NCBI GenBank assembly: GCA_019614645.1
Contig: JABWDB010000001.1
Span: 30,249,501 to 30,313,500, forward strand
Direction of reading: 5' to 3'
From: Stratiolaelaps scimitus
Taxonomy: Eukaryota; Arthropoda; Arachnida; Mesostigmata; Laelapidae
Length of the DNA stretch: 64,000 bases
Every line of letters starts with the position of its first letter. Position 1 is the stretch's first letter. Below, one piece after another: positions 34,916 to 46,584 of this stretch. The position numbers and the translations under genes were made by a program. A model generated the notes under the pieces. That model was given only the letters and a program-made list of their open reading frames with translations, was not told the DNA's origin and did no database searches.

Positions 34916-35058
34916 CTTGTGCGTCTGCTGTAAGTGCCCTCGGTGGCTACGGATACCTCTGCGCCCTTGTTCACGTTCGCACCGGCCGAGTTCGATCTCT
35001 TTCTTTCTTTCTTGCTACTATTCTTGTTGTATTCTCTCGCGCGCAAGAGCGAACTTAC

Positions 35059-35061
35059 CTG
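35059..35061 (-). other. Strong minus-strand 5' splice-site match
   Basis: On the minus strand GCGCAG is followed by GTAAGTTCG, with the junction between 35059 and 35058. The sequence upstream is open in two frames for 20-30 codons, but no acceptor with a good pyrimidine tract is obvious. Confidence 0.3.
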
Positions 35062-35160
35062 CGCCTTTCGTGAGTTGCGTCTCGATGCAATCTGATGAGA
35101 AAGCGCTAGTGCCCGTGTATCGTATCGGGTTTATTGGCGCTCAGCGGACACCAACAACGT

Positions 35161-35216
35161 TCTAACGTTCGCTTCTTTCTGGTGGTTGATGTCGCATTCT
35201 CTTATTTCAGGTAAGT
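35161..35216 (+). promoter_or_regulatory. Recursive (ratchet) splice-site-like element
   Basis: A branchpoint-like TCTAACG at 35161-35167 is followed by a pyrimidine-leaning tract and TTATTTCAG ending at 35210, immediately joined to GTAAGTTG at 35211. A complete 3' splice site fused to a complete 5' splice site with no exon between is the form of recursive splice sites described in long introns of Drosophila. If functional it would place this part of the window inside a long plus-strand intron. It could also be an ordinary acceptor whose exon happens to begin GTAAGT. The sequence alone cannot decide. Confidence 0.4.
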
Positions 35217-35610
35217 TGAGCTGGCGGGCGTTTGTTCACCACTGCGCGGGATAACGGCTAGCGCTCATTTGGCTGCTGCAACCTGATAGAAATTAGCGCC
35301 ACGAGATGGCGCGCCATCACATGAAAATTGTCGACGGTCACTGCGACGACACGATAATCTTTAGTTAGCCGAACGAGAGAAGGTCGTTGCCACGGTGGTG
35401 TCTCCCGTCGCCGAAGTGCTTGACGTCGGATCCGTGAATATTTAGCGATTTTATATAATAAGCATTGAAATCCAGCGTAGGCGACATGAAGAATGCCGGG
35501 TCGCTGCCATAGTGACGTCCGTTGACGAGTTCCTCCTGTGCGTTACAAATATTAGAAAGTCGGAATGCAACTCGAGCATCATCAGGCGGGTTTTACATGT
35601 TGCAGACTGC
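35217..35610. other. No gene seen
   Basis: Unique mixed sequence without a long open frame. Confidence 0.6.
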
Positions 35611-35624
35611 TACACACACACACA

Positions 35625-35661
<37 letters not shown>
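35611..35661. repeat. Compound (CA)n-(TA)n microsatellite
   Basis: A short CA tract passes through ATATG into about 32 bases of TA. Confidence 0.95.
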
Positions 35662-35663
<2 letters not shown>

Positions 35664-37407
35664 GATGTACATGAAGTCGGTGTATAATAATGTATATGTA
35701 TACGGAATTAAATCTCAATAGGGTAACCGATATTGCTATCGACGATTATGACGTTGATGACGATGCCGTGAAAGTTCAGAGAAGCAATGAAGGCCAACTG
35801 AGTCACGTCCCGTTAAACGAGGACAACAGCTTAATATTAGTTCACCTATTGCATACAGTCAGTCAATCAATCAATTAATAGAAGCCCTTCGTCCCATGTT
35901 TTTCATATGTGTATGTTGGCATCGAGTCTGCGTGAGTCTGTGTGGCTATTTCTCATTCCACAAATAGAAATGGCTTCTATATGACTTGTTATCCTTTGTA
36001 TAATCACAGTCTGCTTGACTTACAAACCTGCACGAGTGAGCAGGTATCTGTGTACATTAGCGGGTGATGCCTGCCGACGTCCGAGGTAGACCTGCTTCTC
36101 TCTGTCTCTAACCGAGGCGAGACCATTTTCTTTTCGATTCTCTGACTTTGCCCCGACCTGCCGATCTATCGTTCCCCACCTTCCTGTGCACATCTGCATC
36201 GTTCGCTGCAGCGACTCCCTAGTGAAGACCTAACGGGAGATGAGACCACAGACGTCTCGGCTGCCGCGTTGCCGAAGATGAAGTAAGCCCAGTGGCATGC
36301 GTCCCGGCCAGAGATCTGATACAGTGAATCTCACCGCGGCATTCGACTCTGCTCGGGGATCATCGGTAGGGCTCGCTCGGGCACTGGAGTTTCGTTCGCT
36401 TTGCTTGTTCGCCTAGCTGGCCGAGCAGCTTGCAGACGTTCAACGGCGATGGGACGCTAACTTATGCAGCTGTTGGCGGCATCGATAGTGTGGACACGGT
36501 GTTCGTTAGCTCATGTAAGAGACGAGCTTACGACGAGCTGGAGATAGCGGCGGCGGTGGTATCCTCGAACGGTAGGGTCTCCCGCCGCTGACGGCGATGC
36601 CACGAGGGAGGGGCCGCTCCGCCGTTCGACAAGGCCAGAAATTATCGATGGGCTAATAGGCAGCCGACAGAAATAGTTAGTGATTGGTTTTAGCCACACA
36701 TGCGTCACCCTGTCCGCACTGAACTCGCGTTTCAGTGCGAGAAGACAAAGCGAAAACTGCCTGTTGCTTTTGTGTGTGCATGTGTGTGTGTGTTTGTATT
36801 TGTGTTGATGAAAAAGCGCTGAATGTTCTTACTACCGTTTGACGATATTGATTTTGGAAGCTATTTCGTTTGTTGTTATGCGCTAGTCGTTACTGCAACT
36901 AGAGCTAAAATACGCTGCCAATTCGAATGCTTGCAATTAAAATTTAATGAGAGCTTTCGTAGCCGGTATATGAAACGATTCCTCATGATACCACCATCGT
37001 CCTGTAGTGAATAACGTAAAACGGGGGTATCATTCGGCAGTAGCATATCTGCGATTATAAGGAGGCATTGTGCTAATTTTTTGAAGTCCGTTTTTATTCC
37101 TTCTCGCGCTTCGCGATGACGAGTATTACTCGAGAATTTAACTTAGTTTATTCCTCGAGAATAGAACCCTCAGCAATGTCTACCTAATACGCCTGTATAA
37201 AAGCTGTAAACATAGCCAGTCTCCCGAGGGGTGTTCTGACGTTTTTGGCTGATTCTCGACCCCGTGTAGATCTCTCGTTCTCTGTTCGCGTGGTGATCGT
37301 ACAGGCTTGTTGGTTTTAGATGACTGGAGGATGGGGAACAAGCAACGATAAAGTGAGGACACCTTAGATACATTGTCGTTGTCGACGTTGAGGCCAGTTT
37401 TTCTTAC
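35662..37407. other. No supported gene
   Basis: Mixed sequence with a GT run near 36778-36792. Short frames only. The end of the stretch would be the first intron of the minus-strand candidate at 37408-37623. Confidence 0.55.
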
Positions 37408-37623
37408 CTTCCCACGCATTGAGCAGGCAATAGTCGCTATCGTGTTTATCGATGCTGACCCGCAGGCGGAGCGAGGTGGGAGCCGCACGAGGGCGCCCGC
37501 TTCACAAGGCCGCTCGGATTTTAACGGCAAATTGAATTTGAAATCGCTGCCCACATGGTGGGGGCCTCGGTTGACGGCCAGCAAGCAACGCAATAACAGT
37601 ATTGATTCGAGAATGAGTGTCAT
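37408..37623 (-). CDS. Candidate first coding exon, secreted-type N-terminus
   Basis: I do not recognise this. On the minus strand an ATG at 37623, the first after an in-frame TGA, opens 72 codons that end GGG AAG exactly at a strong 5' splice site, GTAAGAAAA (junction 37408/37407), phase 0. The first residues, MTLILESILLLRCLLAVN, could be a signal peptide, then come polar and Cys-containing segments (SERPCEAGALVRLPPRSACG). Codons tend to end in G or C in the middle part. Reading past the splice site extends the frame to 37180. A second frame near the 3' end (with VSIDKHDSDYCLLNAWE) also looks protein-like and would splice in phase 1, so the frame is uncertain. A plus frame overlaps. No domain identified. 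Confidence 0.27.
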
Positions 37624-39560
37624 AACGGTTGACCCATTGGGATGGCACAGTCATAGACAAGGGACGCCTTGTTGCCCCCTATGAACCTCACCAGCTAAAA
37701 TGAGGAGGCATAAGTGTATCGTTGCCGGTTCATGTCAAGACATCGAACACAGGTTGTTAAGCGTAAAGCTACCCTGAACGGCTCTGATTTTGTTGATAAT
37801 TATATCTAATTAGGATGTGTGTTTGATCATTGCGTGTCTGATATCACTCCATGAGAATGATGAGCGATCTATCAGGTTCGAATCACGCATAATGTGCGTG
37901 GGTCCGCGGCTTGAGAGAAATGCGGGTAAGGCTTTCGGATACGTGACAACTGTCGTAAACTTGATATATATACATAGCCCATCATGGAGGGAAGACCGTT
38001 GAGGGCCAGCTACGGATAACAACCAAAACAGCCCTGGAGCTCATTAGATCTGCCCCCTTGAAAATGGGTACGATTGGTAGAGTTACAATTATCCACAAAT
38101 GATTGTTCATCATTGTTACCAGAAACGTGTTAGCCTATGACAAATAATACGCTAATTCCATTTGCCATTGCGGTCGATTCATCCAATTGCTCAACATTGG
38201 TGGCATTTTCTACGGACAGATTTTACCACTCACTCGCTGGCGCCGCATGTCAACTTCACCAAAATATTCGTATAAAGCAGCAAACTAAATGTTGAATTTC
38301 ACTTGGCATGTGCACTGGTAACACTTGGCAGTGCCTCATCGCCGTGTGCGTAGCCTCACAGGCGACATCGGCCGTCGGCGGCTGAAGAAGAGGAAGAGCA
38401 TCTGTGAGGAGGAGACAAGCGAGGCAAAGAGCGAAGAAACGAACTACACCGAACGAAGACTCTGAACGAAGACAGCGCCGCCATGAGGCGAAAGAGGAAG
38501 AAGAATTTTGAATAGATTTTCTTGTCTCCATCATCTCCGATTCGGTGGTTCAACGCCGCCGCCGCCACCGCCATCATCGCTGCCATCTACCCCCGTTCGT
38601 GGTAGATATCCGCAGACGACGGAAGCCTCTGTGGGTTGTCGTATTTTCGTTGCCTTGCTCCATAGGGTTCTGCTGAACGATGGCTCCCTGGAAGAAAGTC
38701 ATGGAGCGATCGAGAGGGAGAGAGAGAGAGGGGGAGAGGAGAGAGAGAGCACTGCAGCAGTGTTTTGTGCCGCGGCTGCCGGAGGGTATCAGCTCGGAAC
38801 TCGATTCAACCGTCAGCAGCGAGGCTGACGGTGCCACTGACGGTGATTTTTAGAGCCTATGATATAGGTCTCTGTGTGCGCGGAGTGACTCGGTCGACAT
38901 TCATCGGCCCGATGGAACCCGACCAGGATTACGCATTTCTCAAGGGTCTTGTCCATTTGTTTGCCTGCTGCACGGACAGACTGACGGACAAACGCAGCGA
39001 CGGCCGCTAAACGAAATGAGCCATAGAATAGAAAAGGACGTGGTGGGACCATGTCGACCAAACGATGACGGTGACGGCCGACAACAGCAGCAGCAGCAGG
39101 AACGATATTCGTAATCCAGTGATTATTCGGACCGTGCGTCAGAGACAGACTGACGAACATGCGACGTTCGGCTGAATCAGCCAATCCAGCCAGGCCCGAC
39201 CACCAATCCAGCCGTGACTAGAGATACATAGATGCAGATAGATAGATGGGTACACCACGGTCCGGGTGGCGCTTGATCTTCGTGCACACCAGCACTAGAG
39301 CCGCGTCTGTTCCACCAGCCACCCGCCGGCAATGAGGCGCATGCAGTGAAGTGGTTCGACTTGTTCGTCGTCGTCCTCGTCGTCGTCGTCATGGCTGTGG
39401 CCAACGCTCGCTCGCTCGCTCGGAGGGGAGTGGGCAATAATTTTATTTTCGTCTTTTTAATTTATTACTTCTTTGTGAATTCTTCTTGTTCGTCGCCCTC
39501 TCCACGTCAACCCCCCACCCCGGGAATAGACCCCATCGCTCCAGAGTAGCCCGGCTTCTC
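37624..39560. other. No supported gene
   Basis: Mixed sequence, with CCG triplets near 38556-38575 and GA runs at 38709-38752. The minus and plus frames around 38256-39184 overlap each other extensively. No splice-consistent exon was picked out. Confidence 0.5.
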
Positions 39561-41190
39561 GCTCTCTCTCTCTCTCAATCTCACTCCCATTCGCGTAGTC
39601 ACTAACACAGTAACTCAGTTGGACGGAGGAAATAAGAGGAGGGGTCGCTCGTGGCCACCACAATACATATGTCCATTATATTTTCTCCTGCCGTGCGCAG
39701 CCTCTGTTCCACCATCCTGTTGTGATTGCTCCAGCACTTCTTCTGCATCTGGGCATCTAAGTGCCTGTGTGTGTATATATGTAGAGCCGTTTACCTGTAC
39801 GCAGATGCATCTGTGTGTGTGTGTGTGTGTGTGTCCAGGCGGCGGTGGCGCGGCGATGGCGTAACGGGTGCACCGCGGAGGAGGCTCCACGTGGTGAAGA
39901 TGCTTTCAACGTTGTACTTTATTGTAGCATTGTGAGCATAGCGGCCTCCGGCAGCGTATAATGTTATGGGGCTGTGACCAACAGGCGGATACACTTACTC
40001 CGCATTGGCGCCGCTCATATCCAACGGGTACTTTACCGCTTCTTACACGCCGCAAAGGTAGAGAGAGAGAGAGAGAAAAAAAAGCGGTTGGCAATTGAGA
40101 AGTGAATATTAATAGGGTTAAATCAATCTCATGGAATGGCGCTGAGCTCAGCTGGCTAGCGTGGCGTAGTCATCTACATAGCTGCTGTTGGCTTCACGTG
40201 CGCGTATGTCCAGACGAATATCGAGAGAAGGCGACGAGCCAAAACCGAATGGCAAAAGCAAGCTGCTCTGCTCAGCCAGGTGAGCCATGCATATTGCTTT
40301 TCGACCAGATGACATTTGGCTGTCTGTAACATGCGCACTATCTGATTCAACGCGCACAGGTTGTCCTGCAGGGTGGGACAAAGGCCGACGCGTGATTTGC
40401 ATTTGTCGTTGAGGTCCTACGAGCGGTCAGAAACGCCGTAAACGATTCGATTCGGTTGGCTAGCAAATATCGCACCTAACATAACAGGATCATTGAATAT
40501 ATATATATATAAATATATAATGCTTTCCAATATTAGACACCCCTGTATCGTCATCTTCGCCAGTTCATCGATAACTTTGTCTGATCACTCGGCGTCATTA
40601 TGCTGATGTTTTATGCTGCCCTATCGAGGCACACGCCGGCGTAGTCATTCGTTAAAATGTTCAGCTGGATAAGGCCCCTCTCAAGGTTTAGTCATCCGCT
40701 GCTTCATTCCAGTATCTGTTAGTTTGTTGTTGCTGTCGTCGCTGCCGCTACTGACATGATTCTCAGCACCGTCAGTGTCATCATCGCCGCCGTCGCCGCC
40801 GCCGAATCAGACCATTGCTACGATACCCGACCCCGAATCTTCATCGTGCACTATTCAGAGGGATATTTGGCTGTTACTCCGAACCATGATGCATATTTAT
40901 GTGTACGTATGTATATATATGTACACCGTAGAGCAAGCGTTGCCGCGTAAGCGAACTCGTGGACTTTACGATGCTGCTTGTCGTGGCACTGCTCGTCCGA
41001 CTTCTTCGTCACTCAGGAGGCAATTAGTATACAGAGAGTTAGTCAGCAGTGAGCACGATGTAGCTCCATCCAGTCTGGCATATAGAGTATGATAGCTTTC
41101 GCTGCATGACGTTGCCGAGCGGCGGCAGCAAGCTGGGGGCGGCAGGACGGAGGGCTCGTGAGCGAAGGCTCGAATGTATATTAAGGTACA
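39561..41190. other. No supported gene; simple repeats
   Basis: Holds CTCTC at about 39560-39575, (TG)n at 39812-39834, a GA run near 40061-40075, TA repeats near 40498-40518 and CCG triplets near 40785-40803. Open frames are short or repeat-based. Confidence 0.55.
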
Positions 41191-41228
41191 GGTAGCTAGG
41201 CTTCGAGGGCTTGCCCTCGAGTTGCTAC
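41191..41228. repeat. Inverted repeat (hairpin)
   Basis: GGTAGC and GCTACC flank an inner perfect 8-bp stem, TCGAGGGC / GCCCTCGA, with a 2-base loop and an asymmetric internal bulge. Confidence 0.6.
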
Positions 41229-41533
41229 CCGGGGGACGTCGAGTGAAAGGAATCCAGAGGAACAGAGCGATGGAGGGCGGCTCCCGGCCAAGCCCCTTCG
41301 TTCCGCTCTCGTCATCGTCGTCGTCGTCGTCGGCTGCTCGGGCCACTTGATAGTAAAGCTTTCCGCTCAGCAATCTCCAACCAGCGACCCCTCGACAGCT
41401 CGCAGTAGTTGCTGCGAGCGGGCTCTCCATTCTCGCCCACTGTCTGCAGGGGGCTTAATTAGCACCGTGGAACACCCACCAGGACAAGACAGCTCGCATA
41501 CGCTGCGCATAGTACTATACGATAGAGTCATAT

Positions 41534-41565
<32 letters not shown>

Positions 41566-41868
41566 TAGACGGCGAGCGGGGTCTCGTATATGACGAGGGA
41601 CAGCGACTGGATTGGTACTCTGTGCTACTATGATATTCGGAGGCGAAGGAGCGGCTGAGAAGGGCGCACACCACGCAATCTCTTTTTCTTCGCGCGACGC
41701 CGTACGACCGCTACGCAGATAGCGGTCTGTCTCCCCAGCTCGCTCAGTCGTGGTGGCTGTTGTCTGGGGGTGAGCAAGCCCGGCCTAGCCGACTGCCGAC
41801 TGCCGATGTACAGGACCGCGGGCCAGACGACCATCATATGTAACGGGGGAGGTGAATACGCGGATGGG
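41229..41868. other. No supported gene
   Basis: A minus frame of 154 codons (40966-41430) contains an Asp run from a (GTC)n tract near 41311-41330. GA runs lie at 41533-41566. No domain or splice structure is convincing. Confidence 0.5.
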
Positions 41869-41894
41869 AGCGCCCCCGTTGTGCCGGGGGCGCT
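41869..41894. repeat. Perfect GC-rich hairpin
   Basis: AGCGCCCCCG and CGGGGGCGCT form a perfect 10-bp stem around a 6-base loop TTGTGC. No T run follows, and bacterial-type termination is not relevant here. Confidence 0.8.
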
Positions 41895-44532
41895 ATCGCG
41901 ACCCCCCGAGCTAACCAGCCAGCCTGGCAGATCCAGCCTGCTCATGCCATCCCTGCAACGTCCTGCTACTCGTTCTCAACCGGGAGCCCACCAGTCGCCA
42001 CCCGATCGAAGGCAGTCGAAAACGAGAATGTAAAGCTAAGCGAAGGAAAGGGCTAAGCAGGATGCGGCAGGGGGGGGCGAATGTGGGCGGCGAATAACCC
42101 AGCTCCGAGGTTGGGGGGACAAATGAGTTTACTCTCTTGAATTACGCATAAAATTAACCTGTCTTCGTGACTCTGCCGCCGGTACTGCTGAGTGATGCTC
42201 GCCCGAAGGGTCACTGAGGAGTTGCTGACGGAAGAAGTATCCGCTCGCGAAAGGAGCGGGCTAGCAGGCAACAGCATCCAGGGAATCCGTAATAGAATCG
42301 GGCTTGAGATTTGCTGAATATCACAGCAGTGCCGATATACTGAAGACAAATAATCGAGACGTATTAGAATACATGCTACTCGTATTTGTCGTACAGGCTA
42401 TGAACAGTAGAGACTTGTTGCCCAAAGCAATAGGCCGCTATTAGGCTGGAGCGAGCAGATAGCGAGGCAGCTAAGCAACGGCCAACTGAGCCATTTTGTG
42501 TCGGCGTTTGGAGTTACCTGCGCTTGGAGCTGTCTGTTCCTCAGTAAAAGTCGAGGCGAGATACTGACGAATAGATGTCTGCGATGAATGCTTTATGATA
42601 AATATGCCGCTTGGTGGAGTTCTTGCAACGGAGCAGCCAAACGCGAGGAGAGCGCTCGATCTGCGTAGTCAGTTGTTTATGTGCGGCGGTAGCGGCTGTC
42701 CGTGAATGTGTCTTGCATACACCACGCGAGCAGTACGATACATTATTTATTTATATATTCATTTTGCCTTCAACATCTCTGCGAGATTCATCCATATTGC
42801 ATTCATTGTATTATATCGGTGTAAACTGCGCAGAAGCAACCGAGCTGCAGACCAATGTAGGCTGTTATACCGAAAGTCTCTGCCGGGACGGAAAAAAACT
42901 AATCGACGTCAACACATTCTGCTTGAGTCTCTCGTTCTGTGTCCTTCTGAAAAATCAATAGCACCAATGGTCGACGAGGCGCATCGAGGGTGTGTTCATC
43001 TATCTGCAATGATACAGGAGAGCAGTATAGTCCCGTTAAGGTTGACGAACTGCTCCGAGCAAAATCCTACCATGTGATTGATTCATTCGCAGGGTGCACT
43101 TGCGTACGTCATTACTGTGCAATATCCATGTAGCGATATTGCCCGTCGTAGCGCGCTATACTAATTCGTAACTATATGATTACTAGCATATGTCTATATA
43201 GGCAGCTACGTGGTGTACGTATGTACAATATGTAATAATGCATCCGGTATGCTGAAGCGTTATCTTTAAGCACCGACGAGGTAAAGCAGGATTGTACACT
43301 CGTACGGTGCCGTGTACTTGTGAAAACAGCAAGCGGACCACGTACTTGCGTCAACGTTCATCGTCCAGCTGACGCATCACCTTTGGCTGAAACCTGCAGT
43401 CGAAATCGGAGACGATCCGAATCGATCGTTTTCGGATGAGGACACCGACACGATGGAGGATATCCGTTCGTCCGGCGTCCGTTCATCTCGATTACCTGCA
43501 ACGTATAGCAATCGATCTACGGCAGCGAAAAGACAAAATGCGTTGGCAAACAAAAAAAAACGAGGAGGCTGACGCTGACAACTCGTTCGATCGGTTGACT
43601 CTTCCAGGGGGAGTGGGGGAGGGTGCAGGGGTGCTGCCAATCGAATAGCGATGCGAACGAATGCATCGGAACCGCGAGCCGCTTCAATACCGGTGCTGAC
43701 AAGGAAATAATAGGGATAATATCATGCAAGTAGACGACCAGCCAGACTCAGCCGCGTAACAACACAGAGAGCGAGATATAGATAGCGAGCGAGAAGGAGA
43801 GAGAGGGAGAGAGAAGAAAAAATGAAAAAAGAAGATAACGAGCAACGAGAAAATCAACATCGACCCGATGAAAAGTCAACACGAAAAGCAAAATATACTT
43901 TTATTCGATGACAATTTATTATTGCTTTATCTACCTTGGAATTTTGCCGATTGCTAATGATGATGATGATGGTAATGATGAGGGTGATGACGGCCGCGAC
44001 GGTGCCGGGGACGCCGCTGCGGTCGATGGCAGTCGGCGGTGGCGGCGGCGGTGGCGGCGGCGGTGGCGGTCGCATGATTTTCACCAGCGGACGCTGCGGA
44101 TGATTACCGTGAAAATGATTACGGGGCAATCTATTATTATGTTCTGTCTGTGTCCGTGTGTGTGTGTTTGAGTACGTCTATGTGAGGGCACATTTCGAAA
44201 GCGACGTACGCTCGATGTGAAGATTAATTAATGATGGAGAATATACGATCAGAAGTAAGAAAAAAAAAGCCACCATTTGCTGTGCGTATATGTTCGTGTA
44301 GCGCGCATTTTTTTTTGTTACTGCAGGATTCGATCGCTGAGAAATCACCGCTGCAACAAACGAAAATGATGACGTCTGGTGAAGGATCAGACCTATCGTT
44401 TGGGACACCAACGCCAGCGTACGGTTGGCTAGCAGTAGTCGAGCTGCTGCTAAAAATGTTTTTGTTTGTTTGAATACAACCGTGTTCCTCCTGACTTGGC
44501 TTTGTATTTCTACATTTCTGCGGGCGTCTCAC
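41895..44532. other. No supported gene
   Basis: Mixed sequence. A plus frame at 42611-42961 and its shifted neighbour at 42706-43077 overlap in different frames. GA-rich sequence lies at about 43770-43815, and GGC/GGT triplets at 44034-44070 create antisense Pro and Arg/Trp runs. No exon chosen. Confidence 0.5.
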
Positions 44533-44663
44533 CTGTAGACCGCTAAGCGAATATCAACCACACGGTCTATGCCATGGAGAGAAGCATGGCAACCTCTACC
44601 GTGTGCTCGGTAGCGTTCGTGGTAGAGACCTACCTTTGAGCTGGCATCATTATTATAAGGAAT
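44533..44663 (-). CDS. Candidate internal exon, unknown protein
   Basis: I do not recognise this. On the minus strand a frame of 43 codons, open since a TAG, ends TAC AG at a strong 5' splice site, GTGAGACG (junction 44533/44532), phase 2. The translation has no low complexity and reads like protein, with segments GLYHERYRAHGRGCHASLHG and IDRVVDIRLAVYR. No clean acceptor with a long pyrimidine tract precedes it; a GCCAG near 44645 is possible. An alternative AAAG/GTAGGT lies within it. It also contains an inverted repeat at 44562-44602, so the sequence may instead be a structured or palindromic element. Confidence 0.22.
44562..44602. repeat. Two-tier inverted repeat
   Basis: TGCCATG (44570-44576) and CATGGCA (44585-44591) form a perfect 7-bp stem with an 8-base loop. 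ACGGT (44562-44566) and ACCGT (44598-44602) can extend it outward. Confidence 0.6.
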
Positions 44664-45730
44664 CTACTTGACACGGACATCTACCACTTGTGCACTCGGT
44701 TCTCAAGTGTCGCTCTGTATCAGCTCTGTAAATCAGAGGGTGCGCCATCGCCTGTGGGATTGTCCTGTCAAGTTTTTGCTATTTGGCGCTGAATCCTCCC
44801 AGGGCGACCGGGTATAGCAGCAATAAGAACAGCCGAAACACTGTCATCGTGTTATGTCTCCCTCGCGTTGTTCATGCATGCACGTACATAGACCCTGAAG
44901 CGCTGATTGGCGAAAGTCGACGGCCAAGTAAAACAACCAAGCGCGTTTTACCGTCGGCGTCGACGTTGCTTTGCTGTGCTACGCGTCGAAAGCATACAAA
45001 GAAAAAATGCATCGCTCTCTACCAAGCTGACGCGATCCCGTACGGACTGTGTACCAGACGATTGTGCCACACATGAGAGGAACTGTTTATGGGTCCTGTC
45101 GCGGCAGGACATCGAGTTTGCCGCTGAGATTTCCCCGTTGAAGGTTGATGCGTATGGTTTTGCATAGGCGGTAAACGGGTGCTGAGCTAGCCTTGAAACG
45201 GTGTTATTCACAATCAATATGGCAGCGCACGACGACCTGCAAAAGCAGCTATAGCAGGGCGGACATACTAATTAATTAGGTAACCAAGTATCCGTCTGCG
45301 CAGCAGTTGGACGCTGGGATAGTATGTTTATAACGCATGTATTTAATCATAATTTATAACAATAATAGTGATAAATATTCTTGACGCCATTTCATCGATT
45401 ATACTTCAGTCTATTTCGAGGTGACTCTAAAACGGTAACAATGATCTTCTCCGCTAATATTGTATTCTATACCCTGTCTCAATCATCGGAGACCTCCTTC
45501 TGTTGCGGATGCACTATCGAGCGTTCCTGCACGACGCCGCGGCAAACAGTTCGCTAGCAAAACGAGCACGTGGAACATGGACATCCCTTATCGTCCCTTA
45601 GCTATCGCCTCGACGGGAGCCACGAGACGATAACCGAACACGATATCGAAGCGTCTTGTTTATTTATCTTCTGCTATTTATAACATTGTTCGTTCTTTGA
45701 TCCATTGTGTCAGTCAGCATACAAACACAC
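44664..45730. other. No supported gene
   Basis: Mixed sequence becoming AT-richer at 45270-45480. Two overlapping plus frames and a minus frame at 44.8-45.2 kb are without domains. Confidence 0.55.
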
Positions 45731-45799
45731 GTGTGTGTGTGTGTGTGTGTGATATTCCATCTTGATCTCTTTTTCTCTCTCTCTCTCTCTCTCTCTCTG
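45731..45799. repeat. (GT)n and (CT)n microsatellites
   Basis: GT at 45731-45752 and CT at about 45774-45799, separated by unique sequence. Confidence 0.95.
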
Positions 45800-46175
45800 T
45801 GTCGATTTATCGCGAGTGTATCCGGCGTGGCTGCTTTGCCATTATTATAATACCAATGCAGCGGTAGCAGGTGGTGCTGCTGCTACTGTTGTTGTTGTTG
45901 TTAACGGTGTTCCTGCTTGTCTTGATGCCGACCGAGGCGGGTTGCGTTGCTCGTGTATTGTCGTACCCTCATCTATATCTCATTTATAATCATATATATA
46001 GCGCTGAATGTATGGATATGCATATTGTGTAATATGCATACGAATGGACGAATAAACGTGCATATACTCTCTCTCTCTCTCACTCACAAAGAAACATACT
46101 GAGAAAATATATATTCATATACACAAACGCTCAAATTCACTTACACACAAGCGTGTAGACCGACATGTCTGGAAA

Positions 46176-46179
<4 letters not shown>

Positions 46180-46213
<34 letters not shown>
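46180..46213. repeat. (TA)n microsatellite
   Basis: A 34-base TA tract followed by GATAGATA and a GATATCGATATC palindrome. Confidence 0.97.
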
Positions 46214-46215
<2 letters not shown>

Positions 46216-46584
46216 TAGATACCGATATCGATATCGTTGTACGTAGAAGGATATGCTCTCGCGCTTATGCCACTGCTTTCATGCTCTGTAACCGATGTTG
46301 CTGCTGCTGCCGTCTGTTACTACAGGTCAGGCCGGATCCGAAGTGCTGTCCGCTTGACTGACGGGATAGCTGAATGCCGGTTGAACACGATACTTACGCA
46401 GGTCTATACGTCACCTTTACACGTCGACTCCATTCTTATCAATTCTTTCTTCGAATAGCAGCGCCAGCAGCAGCAGCAATATAGCTACAGAACATCAGTG
46501 ACTATACCGAAAGCGGAGCAAACCAAACAACCACAAACGCTGTAGCCACAGACGGCAGCAGCCCACCGGCTACTGTTTCCCGGT

